Assembly: GCF_900188425.1 (NCBI RefSeq)
Contig: NZ_FZON01000023.1
Span: 1-64,000, forward strand
DNA from: Antarctobacter heliothermus
Lineage (GTDB): Bacteria > Pseudomonadota > Alphaproteobacteria > Rhodobacterales > Rhodobacteraceae
Length of the DNA stretch: 64,000 nt
Reading direction: 5' to 3'
Part shown: positions 9,450 to 18,457 of the stretch, piece by piece
Numbering within the stretch: position 1 is the first letter of the stretch
How the letters are laid out: the number at the start of each line of letters is the position of its first letter
Translations under genes and position numbers: made by a program
Notes under the pieces: generated by a model
The model's database searches: none
The model's input: only the letters and a program-made list of their open reading frames with translations
What the model was told of the DNA's origin: nothing

Positions 9450-10129
9450 AGACGCCGTTGGACAGGGACTTGCCGGGCGGCTGGGAGGCCGGGGCAGCGG
9501 AATACTCTCTGGGTCTGATGCCCAAGGAGGAAATCGCCGGTTTCGAGTCGCAACTGGTGGCGGAACCGGACCTGCAACAGGATGTGGCGGCCTGGGCCGA
9601 GTATTTCGCCTGCTTCACCGATCTGATCCCCGAAGAGACCCCGCCGCCGCAAGTGCTGCGCCGGATCGAGGGCAAGGTGTTTGGCGCGGTGGAAAAGGCC
9701 CCGGTGTGGCAGCAGGTGTTGCCCTACCTTGTCGGTGCTGTGGTCGGGGTGGTGCTGGCCTGGGGTGTCTTTGCTTCTGGCCTGCTGGAGCCGGATCGCC
9801 CGGTATTGAGCGCCGACCTGTCGGCGGCAGACGGGGCGCTGACGCTGGATGCGCGGTTTGACACCGCCACCGGCGTGCTGACGGTCGCGCGCCGGACCGG
9901 GGCTGCCGCAGACGGGCGCGTGCTGGAGCTGTGGTTGATGCCGGATGACGGCGCGCCGATGTCGTTGGCACTGTTGCGCAGCGCCGAAACGCTGGTTGCG
10001 CTGCCACCGGAAGTGGTGCGCGATCTCAGCGGCGCGCGGCTGCTGGTCAGCGAGGAACCCGCCGGGGGTGCCCCGCAGGGGGCACCGTCGGACGGGCTGC
10101 GTGCCGAGGGGCGGTTGACCACGCGCTGA
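9446..10129 (+). CDS. RskA-family anti-sigma factor
   Basis: A 227-residue membrane-anchored anti-sigma factor. The cytosolic N-terminus (~1-85) has the EYSLGLM and ESQLVAEPDLQQDVAAWAEYF helices typical of RskA-type inhibitors and lacks a zinc-binding HxxxCxxC motif. One transmembrane helix spans ~91-113. The periplasmic RskA C-terminal domain contains LELWLMPDDGAPMSLALL. It should sequester the sigma factor encoded just upstream until regulated proteolysis releases it. The ATG at 9446 overlaps the sigma stop; a TTG 12 bases upstream is less likely. Confidence 0.9.
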   Translation: MKTPLDRDLPGGWEAGAAEYSLGLMPKEEIAGFESQLVAEPDLQQDVAAWAEYFACFTDLIPEETPPPQVLRRIEGKVFGAVEKAPVWQQVLPYLVGAVVGVVLAWGVFASGLLEPDRPVLSADLSAADGALTLDARFDTATGVLTVARRTGAAADGRVLELWLMPDDGAPMSLALLRSAETLVALPPEVVRDLSGARLLVSEEPAGGAPQGAPSDGLRAEGRLTTR

Positions 10130-10193
10130 TCTGTCTGTGTTGCCGATTTGCGACGTGCCCTGGCGTCGGGCCGGACAGGGTGGTTGCGGCGCA

Positions 10194-10217
10194 GCCATGG
10201 GCGGCCTAGCCCATGGC
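10194..10217. repeat. Perfect 9-bp inverted repeat between two transcription units
   Basis: Arms 10194-10202 and 10209-10217 (GCCATGGGC / GCCCATGGC) flank a 6-nt loop, 65 bases after the anti-sigma stop and 33 bases before the next start. There is no T-tract, so it could be a weak terminator, an mRNA hairpin or an operator. Confidence 0.5.
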
Positions 10218-10249
10218 GCGAAACCGCAATTGCCTGACTGAGAGTTCCC

Positions 10250-10681
10250 ATGGTCCGCACCATTCTATCGCCCGTGTTCGCTGCTGCCCTCCTGTTGTCC
10301 GCCGGGGTCGCCACTGCACAACAGACGCTTGTCGAGGTGCCGGTCAGCGCTCGTTTCACCCAAAGTGAAATGGGGTGGGACACAAATATGGGCAAGATCA
10401 ACATTGCCTGGGCGGTTATGGACATCCGCGGTGTGGCGCATGTCTGCGGCGCGACCAGCGCCACCACCAGCTTTGCCCATCGCAATACAACCAAGGCGTT
10501 CCGCAAGGGCTGGATCAAGGTGAACGGTCAAAAGGTCATGACCGACATGAGCTTTTTCACCCGCGCCGCGCGCAAGACGGATCTGTCCACGGTCAAGGCG
10601 CGCTGCAAGGCGCTGCCGGGCAATGCCGGGCAGGGCAAACGTTTCCTGCTGGGCTTTGATCCGGTTCGGGTGCGGATGTAA
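10250..10681 (+). CDS. Small hypothetical secreted protein
   Basis: A 143-residue protein with a clear signal peptide (residues 1-23, ending VATAQ). The mature part has two cysteines (VAHVCGA and KARCKAL) that could form one disulfide, and a basic C-terminal half (RNTTKAFRKGWIKVNGQKV). I recognise no family. It lies downstream of the sigma/anti-sigma pair in the same direction, so it may belong to that regulon, but a hairpin separates them. Confidence 0.65.
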   Translation: MVRTILSPVFAAALLLSAGVATAQQTLVEVPVSARFTQSEMGWDTNMGKINIAWAVMDIRGVAHVCGATSATTSFAHRNTTKAFRKGWIKVNGQKVMTDMSFFTRAARKTDLSTVKARCKALPGNAGQGKRFLLGFDPVRVRM

Positions 10682-10772
10682 GCCCGCGACAGGCCCCACT
10701 TTCACCTCGCGCCCCGGACGGGTGCGACCTATAAGAGCGCGGTCCGTTGCCTCATACCCATAGGAGATGTCC

Positions 10773-11555
10773 ATGACCGGAGAGCTGTCCCCGATCGACA
10801 AGGCGAAATTCGCCGCTGCCAAACAGGCAGCAAGCCTGGTGGACTCCGGCATGCGCGTGGGATTGGGCACCGGCTCGACTGCGGCGTGGCTGGTCCGCTG
10901 CCTGGGGGAGTTGGTGCGCGAAGAGGGGCTGCGCTTTCGTGGCGTGCCGACCTCGACCCGCACGGCTGAACTGGCGCGGGACGTGGGGATCGAGGTGATC
11001 TCGCTCGATGAGGCGCGCTGGCTGGACATTACCATTGATGGCGCGGATGAGTTTGATGGCGATCTGAACCTGATCAAGGGCGGCGGCGGCGCGCTGTTGC
11101 AGGAAAAGATCGTGGCGACGGCGAGCGATCAGATGGTGGTCATCGCCGACGCGGCCAAGGAGGTCGAGCGGCTGGGGAACTTTCCGCTGCCGGTCGAGGT
11201 GATCCCCTTCGGGATGCAGACCTCGCAGGCCCTGATCGAAGAGACATTGGTGTCGATGGATGTGATGGGCCGTCAGACGACGCTGCGGATGAATGGGGAC
11301 AAGCCGTTCTATACCGATGAGGGCAATCATATTCTGGACCTGCATCTGGGGCGGATCGGCAACGCGCGGCAGCTGGCCATGGTGCTCAACCAGATCCCCG
11401 GCGTGGTCGAGAACGGGCTGTTCATCGATATCTGCGACAAGGTGATCATTGGCTATGGTGACGGGCGGGTCGAGACCCGCGATATCAATGAGGGCACCGT
11501 CAGCGAGGCGCAGCTGGATTTTGCCGAGGATGACAACATCTTTCGCGATCTCTGA
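10773..11555 (+). CDS. rpiA: Ribose-5-phosphate isomerase A
   Basis: A 260-residue cytosolic enzyme interconverting ribose-5-phosphate and ribulose-5-phosphate in the pentose phosphate pathway. The family motifs are present: phosphate loop GLGTGST (30-36), DGADE (89-93), and KGGGGALLQEK (102-112) with the catalytic glutamate. Two ATGs (10767, 10773) are candidates; the second has AGGAG at proper spacing, whereas the first is too close to it. The gene is followed by the palindromic repeat element at 11563. Confidence 0.96.
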   Translation: MTGELSPIDKAKFAAAKQAASLVDSGMRVGLGTGSTAAWLVRCLGELVREEGLRFRGVPTSTRTAELARDVGIEVISLDEARWLDITIDGADEFDGDLNLIKGGGGALLQEKIVATASDQMVVIADAAKEVERLGNFPLPVEVIPFGMQTSQALIEETLVSMDVMGRQTTLRMNGDKPFYTDEGNHILDLHLGRIGNARQLAMVLNQIPGVVENGLFIDICDKVIIGYGDGRVETRDINEGTVSEAQLDFAEDDNIFRDL

Positions 11556-11562
11556 GCGGGGC

Positions 11563-11635
11563 TGTCCACGCGTGGACAGCGGTGCGCCTGTGTAAGATCA
11601 AGGGCTTACAGAGACGAATTTACGAACGGTTAGGG
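11563..11635. repeat. Palindrome-headed intergenic repeat, copy 1
   Basis: The element starts within a perfect 20-bp palindrome, GCTGTCCACGCGTGGACAGC (11561-11580), eight bases... after the rpiA stop region, and continues with blocks ATCAAGGG, TTACAGAGACG and TTTACG. The same 73 positions occur without gaps at 28934-29006. Both copies lie just downstream of a forward-strand gene. No T-tract follows, so a simple terminator does not explain the conserved tail. Confidence 0.8.
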
Positions 11636-11734
11636 ATTGGGCCGGATTGGGGGCCGCGTTTTCCGGGCTCAAGCCCGGCCTGCCGAGGGCCTCACGGCGG
11701 GCGTTACAGCCAGCGCCGGGGGGGGCCGCGCGGA

Positions 11735-12997
11735 TCACTTGTCGCGCGGTGTCCAGTCGGCGGGCGGCGCATCGCGGCGGGCCAACCGCAGGGCCAGACC
11801 CAGGGCGACGCCGACGGCAATCGCCACGGTCAGATCCGCCAGCACCGTCAGAACCATTGTCAGACCCAACAGCCCCACATCCGACCGGCGACCGGCCATG
11901 TAGCCGCGCCATTTGTGCGGCTCTGACATGTTCCATGCGGTCAGGATCAACAGCCCGGCCAGCGCGGGCATCGCCAGTTTGCCGGCCAAAGGCGCGGCCA
12001 CCAGCATCACCAACAGGATTGTCGCCGCATGGACCAGCCCGGCCACCGGCGTGCGGCCCCCGGCGCGGACGTTGGTTGCGGTGCGGGCGATGGCTCCGGT
12101 GACGGGCAGGCCGCCAAACAAGGATGAGCCGATATTGGCCGCGCCCTGCGCCAGCATCTCGGCGTTGGGGCGGTGCTTTCCTGCGATCATGCGGTCGGCG
12201 ACCATGGCCGACAGCAGAGATTCGACCCCTGCCAGAAAGGCGATCACCACCGCCGAGGGCAGCAATTCCTGCATTCGGGCCAGCGACAGGTCGGGCAGAG
12301 CGGGCATGGGCAGCGTCGCGGGCAGCGCGCCAAAGCGCGACTGGATCGTGTCCACGGGCAGCGACAGCAGCGCCACCGCCGCCGATCCCAGCCCCACGGC
12401 CACAACCAGCCCCGGAAGCCGGGGGGCTGCGCGGCGCAGCAGCACGATCAGCACCATCGTCCCCAGCCCGGTGGCCAGTGCCGCGCCGTTGAACGTGTCG
12501 CGCGCGTCCCAGAGCGCCGCGATCTTGGGCAGGAAATCGGCCGGAACCTCTGCCATTGTCAGGCCCAGCAGATCCTTGAGCTGGCTGGCGGCGATGATCA
12601 CGGCAATGCCGATGGTAAAGCCGTTGATGACCGGCTCTGGCACCAGCGCGACCAGCTTGCCCGCCTTGAGCGCGCCTGCGATCAGCAACAGAACCCCCGC
12701 CATGAATGTGGCGATGACCAGCCCGTCATAGCCGTGGGCGATGATGGTGCCATAGACCACAACGATAAACGCGCCGGTTGGCCCGCCGATCTGCACCCGG
12801 CTGCCGCCCAACAGCGACACCAGAAAACCGCCAATGATGGCAGTCACCAACCCCGCCCCCGGATCGGCCCCCGAGGCGATGGCAATGGCGAGACTGAGGG
12901 GCAGGGCAACCATGGCAACGGTCACGCCGGCCAGCGTGTCACGGGATAGGTCCGCGCGGCTGTAGCCGGGCAGAACCGTCATCAATTTGGGTTTCAT
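11735..12997 (-). CDS. SulP-family anion permease lacking the STAS domain
   Basis: A 420-residue integral membrane protein of the SulP/SLC26 family (sulfate, bicarbonate or other anions). The N-terminal signature is present (PGYSRADLSRDTLAGVTVAMVALPLSLAIAIASG), as are the GGSRVQIGGPTGAF segment and about ten or more hydrophobic helices. Family members are usually ~550 residues with a cytosolic C-terminal STAS domain; this one ends at residue 420 right after the last helix (LARRDAPPADW). No STAS-like frame follows. The substrate cannot be read from sequence. Confidence 0.88.
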   Translation of the reverse strand: MKPKLMTVLPGYSRADLSRDTLAGVTVAMVALPLSLAIAIASGADPGAGLVTAIIGGFLVSLLGGSRVQIGGPTGAFIVVVYGTIIAHGYDGLVIATFMAGVLLLIAGALKAGKLVALVPEPVINGFTIGIAVIIAASQLKDLLGLTMAEVPADFLPKIAALWDARDTFNGAALATGLGTMVLIVLLRRAAPRLPGLVVAVGLGSAAVALLSLPVDTIQSRFGALPATLPMPALPDLSLARMQELLPSAVVIAFLAGVESLLSAMVADRMIAGKHRPNAEMLAQGAANIGSSLFGGLPVTGAIARTATNVRAGGRTPVAGLVHAATILLVMLVAAPLAGKLAMPALAGLLILTAWNMSEPHKWRGYMAGRRSDVGLLGLTMVLTVLADLTVAIAVGVALGLALRLARRDAPPADWTPRDK

Positions 12998-13104
12998 GAG
13001 GTCAGGTTTTTTGAAATGTGTGCCCCCAAACTAGCGTCTGGTTTCAGTCTGTGCAAATGCAGCAAAGTCGCAGGGGCGGCTGTGGGGGTCGATTGTGTAT
13101 TGTC

Positions 13105-14058
13105 TCAGGCGGTCATCAGCAGCCAGCCCATATAGGCCGCGTAGGACGCCAGCAGCGCCCCGGCCTCTCGCCGCGACACGCGCGCCCCTGTGGTTGCAAA
13201 GACCAGCAGCGCCAACGTCGCGGCCGCCATGACCCAGATGTCCACGCTCAGGATTTGCGCGGGGACATCGATTGGCACGACGAGGGCCGTGATGCCGAGA
13301 ATTCCGAGCAGGTTGAACACGTTGCTGCCGATGACGTTGCCCAGGGCGACCGCGCCTTCGCCTCGGCGGACCGCCATGACAGAGGTGACCAGTTCGGGCA
13401 TCGAGGTGCCGATTGCGACTATGGTCAGGCCGATGATCGTCTCGGAGATGCCCATGGAGGCGGCAATCCCCACGGCCCCCTGCACCAGAAACCGCGCGCC
13501 AAGCACCGTCAGCGCCAGCCCGGCAAGTGTCAGCAGGGCGTCGCGGCCCAGTCGGGTGGGGTGTTTGGGCAGCAGGTCGGCCTCAGCGGTGTAGAGCGCG
13601 CCGGTGTCGCTGGCGCGGCGGCGTTCCAGCAGCAGGGTGGTGCCGACATAGGCCAGCAGCGCGGCCACAAAGACCGCGCCGGTTGCGCGGCCAATGGTGC
13701 CTTGGCTCATGGCCCACAGCCCCAGCGCCGTGGCCCCCGCCAGCACCGCGCCGTCGCGCCACAGCGCGCGGGTGTCCACCGCGATCGGCGCGATCAGCGC
13801 GGCAATCCCGAGGATCAGCAGCACGTTGCCGATGTTGCTGCCCACCACGTTGCCCACGGCCAGACCGGGCGACCCGCTGAGCGCCGCTTGCAGGCTGGTC
13901 ACAAGTTCCGGCGCGGAGGTGCCAAAGCCGACCAGTGTCAGGCCGATCACCAGCGGCGGCACCGCCAGGCTGCGCGCCAGGTTGACCGCGCCGCGCACCA
14001 GCAGGTCACCGCCCGCCACGAGGGCGATCAAGCCGCCAAGAACAAAGAGAAAGGTCAT
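13105..14058 (-). CDS. Calcium/sodium antiporter family protein (CaCA, YrbG-type)
   Basis: A 317-residue inner-membrane cation/Ca2+ exchanger. It contains the two inverted alpha-repeats that line the ion site: VGFGTSAPELVTSLQAAL..GNVVGSNIGN near 40-80 and VAIGTSMPELVTSVMAVR..GNVIGSNVFN near 190-230. The two halves are separated by a charged loop (LLERRRASDTGALYTAE). The ATG at 14058 begins the first helix; an upstream extension of 39 codons is not hydrophobic. The ion specificity is inferred from the family. Confidence 0.92.
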   Translation of the reverse strand: MTFLFVLGGLIALVAGGDLLVRGAVNLARSLAVPPLVIGLTLVGFGTSAPELVTSLQAALSGSPGLAVGNVVGSNIGNVLLILGIAALIAPIAVDTRALWRDGAVLAGATALGLWAMSQGTIGRATGAVFVAALLAYVGTTLLLERRRASDTGALYTAEADLLPKHPTRLGRDALLTLAGLALTVLGARFLVQGAVGIAASMGISETIIGLTIVAIGTSMPELVTSVMAVRRGEGAVALGNVIGSNVFNLLGILGITALVVPIDVPAQILSVDIWVMAAATLALLVFATTGARVSRREAGALLASYAAYMGWLLMTA

Positions 14059-14240
14059 GGTGTCGTTCTGTCCCAATAGGTGCCGGAGGGGCACAGCGCC
14101 AAGATGGGGATGCGCGGCCGCGCTGCAAGGCCCTGTGCTTCGTCGGGCCACGCGGCTGTGACGGATGCGGGGCATTCGCTGTCTGGCTTTCCCGGGCTGC
14201 CTGTGAAATACACTTTGGCGGGTCAGGCAAGGATGCGGAC

Positions 14241-15683
14241 ATGAGCGATTTCGACTACGATCTCTTTGTCATCGGCGGCGGTTCTGGCGGCGTGCGTGCG
14301 GCGCGTGTTGCGGCGGGCGAGACGGGGGCCAAGGTGGGTCTGGCAGAGATGGACCGCTATGGCGGCACCTGCGTGATCCGGGGCTGTGTGCCGAAAAAGC
14401 TGATGGTCTTTGCCAGCGAATATGCCGGAATGCCCGGTGAGGCGCGCGCTTATGGTTGGGACGTGGCGGATGGTGTTTTTGACTGGACGGCGTTTCGCGG
14501 CAAGCTGGACGCGGAGCTGGACCGGCTTGAGGGCGTGTATCGCAAGCTGCTGTCCGGCTCTGGTGTCGACAGTTTCGATGCCCGTGCGCGGCTGAAGGAC
14601 GCCCATACGGTCGAGCTGTCCACCGGCGAGGTGAAGACGGCCAAGCATATCCTGATCGCCAGCGGCGGGCGGCCGGTGCGGCCGGACATGCCCAACGCCG
14701 ATTTGGGCATGGTGTCGGACGATCTGTTCCATATGGAGCGGTTGCCGAAATCGCTCCTGATCGTCGGCGGCGGTTATATCGCCTGTGAGTTCGCCTGCAT
14801 CCTGCACGGGCTGGGTGTCGAGGTGACGCAGTATTATCGCGGGGCGCAGATCCTGCGCGGTTTCGACGAAGAGGCGCGCGGCTTGATTGCCGACGCGATG
14901 AAGGAACGCGGTATCGACCTGCACACCGGCACCAACATCGTCGAGATGCACCGCGCGGGCGACCCGGACGAGGATGCGCTGGACGACGCCCCGGTCGAGG
15001 CGCTGCAATACGGGGCTGGTGGGCATGTCGGACCCAGCGACGGCGCGATCCGCGTCAAGGCGACCAACGGCAACATCCGCGAGTTCGACGCGGTGCTGTT
15101 CGCGACGGGCCGCGCGCCCAACACCGCCGATATGGGGCTGGAGGAGGCCGGTGTCACGCTGGGCCGGGGCGGCGCCATCGAGGTGGATGACTACAGCCAG
15201 AGCAAGGTGCCCTCGGTCTATGCCATCGGCGATGTGACCAACCGGGTGAACCTGACCCCGGTGGCGATCCGCGAGGGCATGGCCTTTGTCGAGACGGTGT
15301 TCCGGGGCAACCCGACGCCGGTGGATCACGAGCTGATCCCCAGCGCAGTGTTCACGCAGCCCGAGATGGGCACCATCGGCCTGACCGAAGAGGCCGCCGC
15401 CGAACAGGAAGAAATCGAGGTGTACTGCACCTCTTTCCGGCCCATGCAGACCGCCTTTGCCGACAAGCCCGACCGGGTGCTGATGAAACTGATCGTCTCC
15501 AAGGCCTCGCGCAAGGTGCTGGGATGCCATATCGTGGCCCCGGGCGCGGGTGAGATGATCCAGCTGGCGGGCATCGCCATCAAGATGGGCGCGACCAAGG
15601 AAGACTTTGACCGGACGGTGGCGGTGCATCCGACAATGTCCGAGGAAATGGTGACCATGCGCAATCCGACCAGGACCGCTTGA
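14241..15683 (+). CDS. gor: Glutathione-disulfide reductase
   Basis: A 480-residue cytosolic FAD/NADPH flavoprotein that regenerates glutathione. It shows the FAD-binding GGGSGG loop (12-17), the redox pair C44/C49 in GGTCVIRGCVPKK, the NADPH-binding GGGYIACEFA segment, an FAD motif around YAIGDVTNR, and the C-terminal VAVHPTMSEE with the catalytic His-Glu pair. A polar insertion near 235-265 (GDPDEDALDDAPVEALQYGAGGHVG) is longer than in E. coli Gor. It is followed 61 bases later by hflK. Confidence 0.95.
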   Translation: MSDFDYDLFVIGGGSGGVRAARVAAGETGAKVGLAEMDRYGGTCVIRGCVPKKLMVFASEYAGMPGEARAYGWDVADGVFDWTAFRGKLDAELDRLEGVYRKLLSGSGVDSFDARARLKDAHTVELSTGEVKTAKHILIASGGRPVRPDMPNADLGMVSDDLFHMERLPKSLLIVGGGYIACEFACILHGLGVEVTQYYRGAQILRGFDEEARGLIADAMKERGIDLHTGTNIVEMHRAGDPDEDALDDAPVEALQYGAGGHVGPSDGAIRVKATNGNIREFDAVLFATGRAPNTADMGLEEAGVTLGRGGAIEVDDYSQSKVPSVYAIGDVTNRVNLTPVAIREGMAFVETVFRGNPTPVDHELIPSAVFTQPEMGTIGLTEEAAAEQEEIEVYCTSFRPMQTAFADKPDRVLMKLIVSKASRKVLGCHIVAPGAGEMIQLAGIAIKMGATKEDFDRTVAVHPTMSEEMVTMRNPTRTA

Positions 15684-15744
15684 ATTTGCGGGCGCCGGGC
15701 ACAGGTAACATAACATATCGACAGACGAGGAAGGACGGAAGTTC

Positions 15745-16914
15745 ATGGCAGGTAACAGCGGCGGCCCCTGGGGGGGCGGCGGTGGCAACCAGAACGGTGG
15801 TGGCAATGGTCAACGTCCGCCCAGTGGCGGCGGTGGCGGTGGCGGGCGACGCCCGGAAGACAGCCAGATCCCCGAGATCGACGAATTGATGAAAAAAGGC
15901 CAGGAACGCCTGCGCGTTCTGATGGGCGGGCGCGGCGGCGGCTCGGGCAAAAACGGCTCTGGCGGCAATGGCGGCGGCTCGGGTGGTCCCGGTCTGACGC
16001 GGGGCACCGTGGGCATCGGCGTGCTGGTGCTGCTGGGCCTGTGGTCCTTTGCCAGCATCTATACCGTGCGGCCCGAAGAGCAATCGGTCGAACTGTTCCT
16101 TGGCACCTATTCGAGCACCGGCAATCCGGGCCTGAACATCGCGCCTTGGCCGTTTGTGACCTATGAGGTTGTCAATGTGACCTCGGAACGGACCGAAACC
16201 GTGGGTGCGGGCCGTGGTGGCAACGACGGTCTGATGCTGACCACCGATGCGAACATCGTCGACATCGATTTCCAGGTGGTCTGGAACATTTCGGACCCCG
16301 CCAAGCTGCTGTTCAACATCCGTGATCCGCAACTGACGGTTCAGGCGGTGTCGGAATCGGTGATGCGTGAGATCATCGCGGCATCGACCCTTGCGCCGAT
16401 CCTCAACCGTGACCGTGGTGCGATTGCCGATGGCGCGCGTGAGCAGATCCAGGCAACGCTGGACGAATACGACAGCGGCATCAGCATCGTGCGGATCAAC
16501 CTTGATAACGCCGACCCGCCGAATGAGGTGATCGATGCCTTCCGCGCCGTGCAATCGGCCGAGCAGGAACGTGACCGGCTGGAACGTCAGGCTGACGCCT
16601 ACGCCAACCGTGTGGTCGCCGAGGCACGCGGTGCCGCGGCGCAGGCGCGTGAAGAGGCCGAAGGCTATCGCGCACAGGTCGTGAACCAAGCCGTTGGTGA
16701 GGCCGCGCGCTTTACCAGTGTTCAGCGGGAATACGCGCTGGCCCCCGAGGTCACGCGCCGTCGCCTGTATATCGAGACGATGGAAAGCGTGTTGGGATCG
16801 GTCGACAAGATGATCCTCGACAATTCGGTGACCAATGGTGGCGGGGCTGCCGGTGGCGGCGTCGTGCCGTATCTGCCGCTGAATGAACTTCGCCGCAGCG
16901 GAGGGAACAACTGA
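15745..16914 (+). CDS. hflK: FtsH modulator HflK
   Basis: A 389-residue type II membrane protein that with HflC forms the large periplasmic cage around the FtsH protease and limits its attack on membrane proteins. The N-terminus (1-85) is very Gly/Asn-rich and disordered, interrupted by IPEIDELMKKGQERLRVL; one membrane helix spans ~88-107. The SPFH/band-7 domain follows (YTVRPEEQSVELFLG) with a long charged helix (EQERDRLERQADAYANRVV). Its stop overlaps the hflC start (TGATG). Confidence 0.94.
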   Translation: MAGNSGGPWGGGGGNQNGGGNGQRPPSGGGGGGGRRPEDSQIPEIDELMKKGQERLRVLMGGRGGGSGKNGSGGNGGGSGGPGLTRGTVGIGVLVLLGLWSFASIYTVRPEEQSVELFLGTYSSTGNPGLNIAPWPFVTYEVVNVTSERTETVGAGRGGNDGLMLTTDANIVDIDFQVVWNISDPAKLLFNIRDPQLTVQAVSESVMREIIAASTLAPILNRDRGAIADGAREQIQATLDEYDSGISIVRINLDNADPPNEVIDAFRAVQSAEQERDRLERQADAYANRVVAEARGAAAQAREEAEGYRAQVVNQAVGEAARFTSVQREYALAPEVTRRRLYIETMESVLGSVDKMILDNSVTNGGGAAGGGVVPYLPLNELRRSGGNN

Positions 16915-18023
16915 TGCGCAAGACAACTTATCTATTGCCCGGCCTCGTGGTGGCCATTGTCGTCGTGCTGTCGTCGATCTTTGTGGTGGACGAACGCGAA
17001 AAGGCGCTGGTGCTGCAATTCGGCCAGATCAAGGCTGTCAAGGAAGAGCCGGGGCTGGCGTTCAAGATCCCGCTCATTCAGGAGGTCGTGCGCTATGACG
17101 ACCGTATCCTGTCGCTGGACACGCAAACCATCGAGGTGACGCCGTCGGATGACCGCCGCTTGGTCGTTGACGCCTTCGCCCGTTACCGGATCGCCGATGT
17201 GGTGCAGTTCCGGCAAGCGGTGGGCACCGGCGGCCTCCGCGTGGCTGAGGATCGCCTGTCAGGCATCCTGAACGCGCAGATCCGTGAGGTGCTGGGTGCC
17301 GATCAGGTCACGTCGGACCGAATCCTGTCCAAGGACCGGGGCGAGCTGATGATCCGCATCCGTGACAGCGCCCGCGTGCAGGCCCGTTCGCTGGGTCTGG
17401 ATGTGGTCGACGTGCGTCTCAAGCAGACCAACCTGCCGCAGCGCAACCTCGAGGCCACCTTTGACCGGATGAAGGCGGAACGTGAACGTGAGGCGGCGGA
17501 CGAGATCGCCCGTGGTAACGAAGCGGCGCAGCGTGTGCGCGCGCTGGCGGATCGTACCGTGGTCGAAACGCTGTCGGTCGCGGACCGGGACGCCAACGTG
17601 ATCCGGGGTGAGGCCGACGCGGAGCGGAACAGGATCTTTGCCGATGCCTATGGCGCGGACCCCGAGTTCTTTGCCTTCTATCGCTCGCTTCAGGCCTATG
17701 AGACGTCGCTGAAGGGCGACAATTCGACCATGGTCATGACGCCGGACAGCCAGTTCTTCGAGTACTTCAAGAACGAACTGTCGACCAACGGCTCTGTGAC
17801 CCTGCCGGACCCTGTGGCCCGCGCCGAGGCCCCGGACGCACCTGCGCCGGACGCCCCCGAAGCGCCGGAAATGCCAGAACCGTTTGACCTGACCCCGGTT
17901 GACCCGGCTCCGGTCGATCCGGCCCCGGAAAGCCCGGAGGCGGTCGACCCGGCCCCGGAACCGGCAGATCCGGCACCGGCTCCCGAGGAGCCCGAGGCCG
18001 ACACCCTGCCCGCCGACAATTAA
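16914..18023 (+). CDS. hflC: FtsH modulator HflC
   Basis: A 369-residue SPFH-domain partner of HflK, with a membrane helix at ~7-25 and the VDEREKALVLQFGQI and GLAFKIPLIQEVVRYDDRI signatures. The first ~290 residues match the family. The last ~70 residues are an unusual tail made almost only of Pro, Ala, Glu and Asp (PDAPAPDAPEAPEMPEP.. repeats), absent from typical HflC of ~300-330 residues. In the known HflKC topology this tail would lie in the periplasm. Confidence 0.94.
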   Translation: MRKTTYLLPGLVVAIVVVLSSIFVVDEREKALVLQFGQIKAVKEEPGLAFKIPLIQEVVRYDDRILSLDTQTIEVTPSDDRRLVVDAFARYRIADVVQFRQAVGTGGLRVAEDRLSGILNAQIREVLGADQVTSDRILSKDRGELMIRIRDSARVQARSLGLDVVDVRLKQTNLPQRNLEATFDRMKAEREREAADEIARGNEAAQRVRALADRTVVETLSVADRDANVIRGEADAERNRIFADAYGADPEFFAFYRSLQAYETSLKGDNSTMVMTPDSQFFEYFKNELSTNGSVTLPDPVARAEAPDAPAPDAPEAPEMPEPFDLTPVDPAPVDPAPESPEAVDPAPEPADPAPAPEEPEADTLPADN

Positions 18024-18215
18024 TTGAGCGGGACGGACATATTGACGGGGATCGGAATGGTCCTTGTGATCGAGGGGCTGGTCTATGCACTGGCCCCTCA
18101 GCTTGTGGAGCGCCTGCTGGAGGCGCTCCGCAGCCTGTCCATCGAACAGCGCCGCAATCTGGGGCTGTTGACGCTGGTGTCGGGTCTGCTGGTGTTGTGG
18201 ATCGCCAAAGGCTGA
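18024..18215 (+). CDS. DUF2065 family small membrane protein
   Basis: A 63-residue protein with two hydrophobic segments (TGIGMVLVIEGLVYALA and LGLLTLVSGLLVLWIA) joined by a short basic linker, the usual DUF2065 layout. It begins with a TTG directly after the hflC stop; an internal ATG at 18057 would cut into the first helix. The placement next to hflKC suggests a role with that complex, but none is demonstrated by the sequence. Confidence 0.8.
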   Translation: MSGTDILTGIGMVLVIEGLVYALAPQLVERLLEALRSLSIEQRRNLGLLTLVSGLLVLWIAKG

Positions 18216-18457
18216 CGCCCCCGACGGACGCGCGCAGACGTCCGGTGCCAAACGGTTTTTCCGCCGTTGGCGTCCTTTCCCCTAGCGGAATTGTGCCGAT
18301 TCCCCCGTGTAACGCCGCCCTCACAAACCAGTGAGGTGTGATTTCATCCCTTTGGTGTTGCGCGTGCGCACCTATGTTTGTCACACTGACCGATAGGAGG
18401 CAGGCGGCGGCGTGTGGCCCCGCGCGCCCGCTGGCTGGCAGAGACAAGGAGACCCCA

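Noticed and set aside
11561-11580. The 20-bp palindrome as the rpiA terminator
   Set aside because: No T-tract follows, and the conserved 50-base tail shared with the second copy would remain unexplained.
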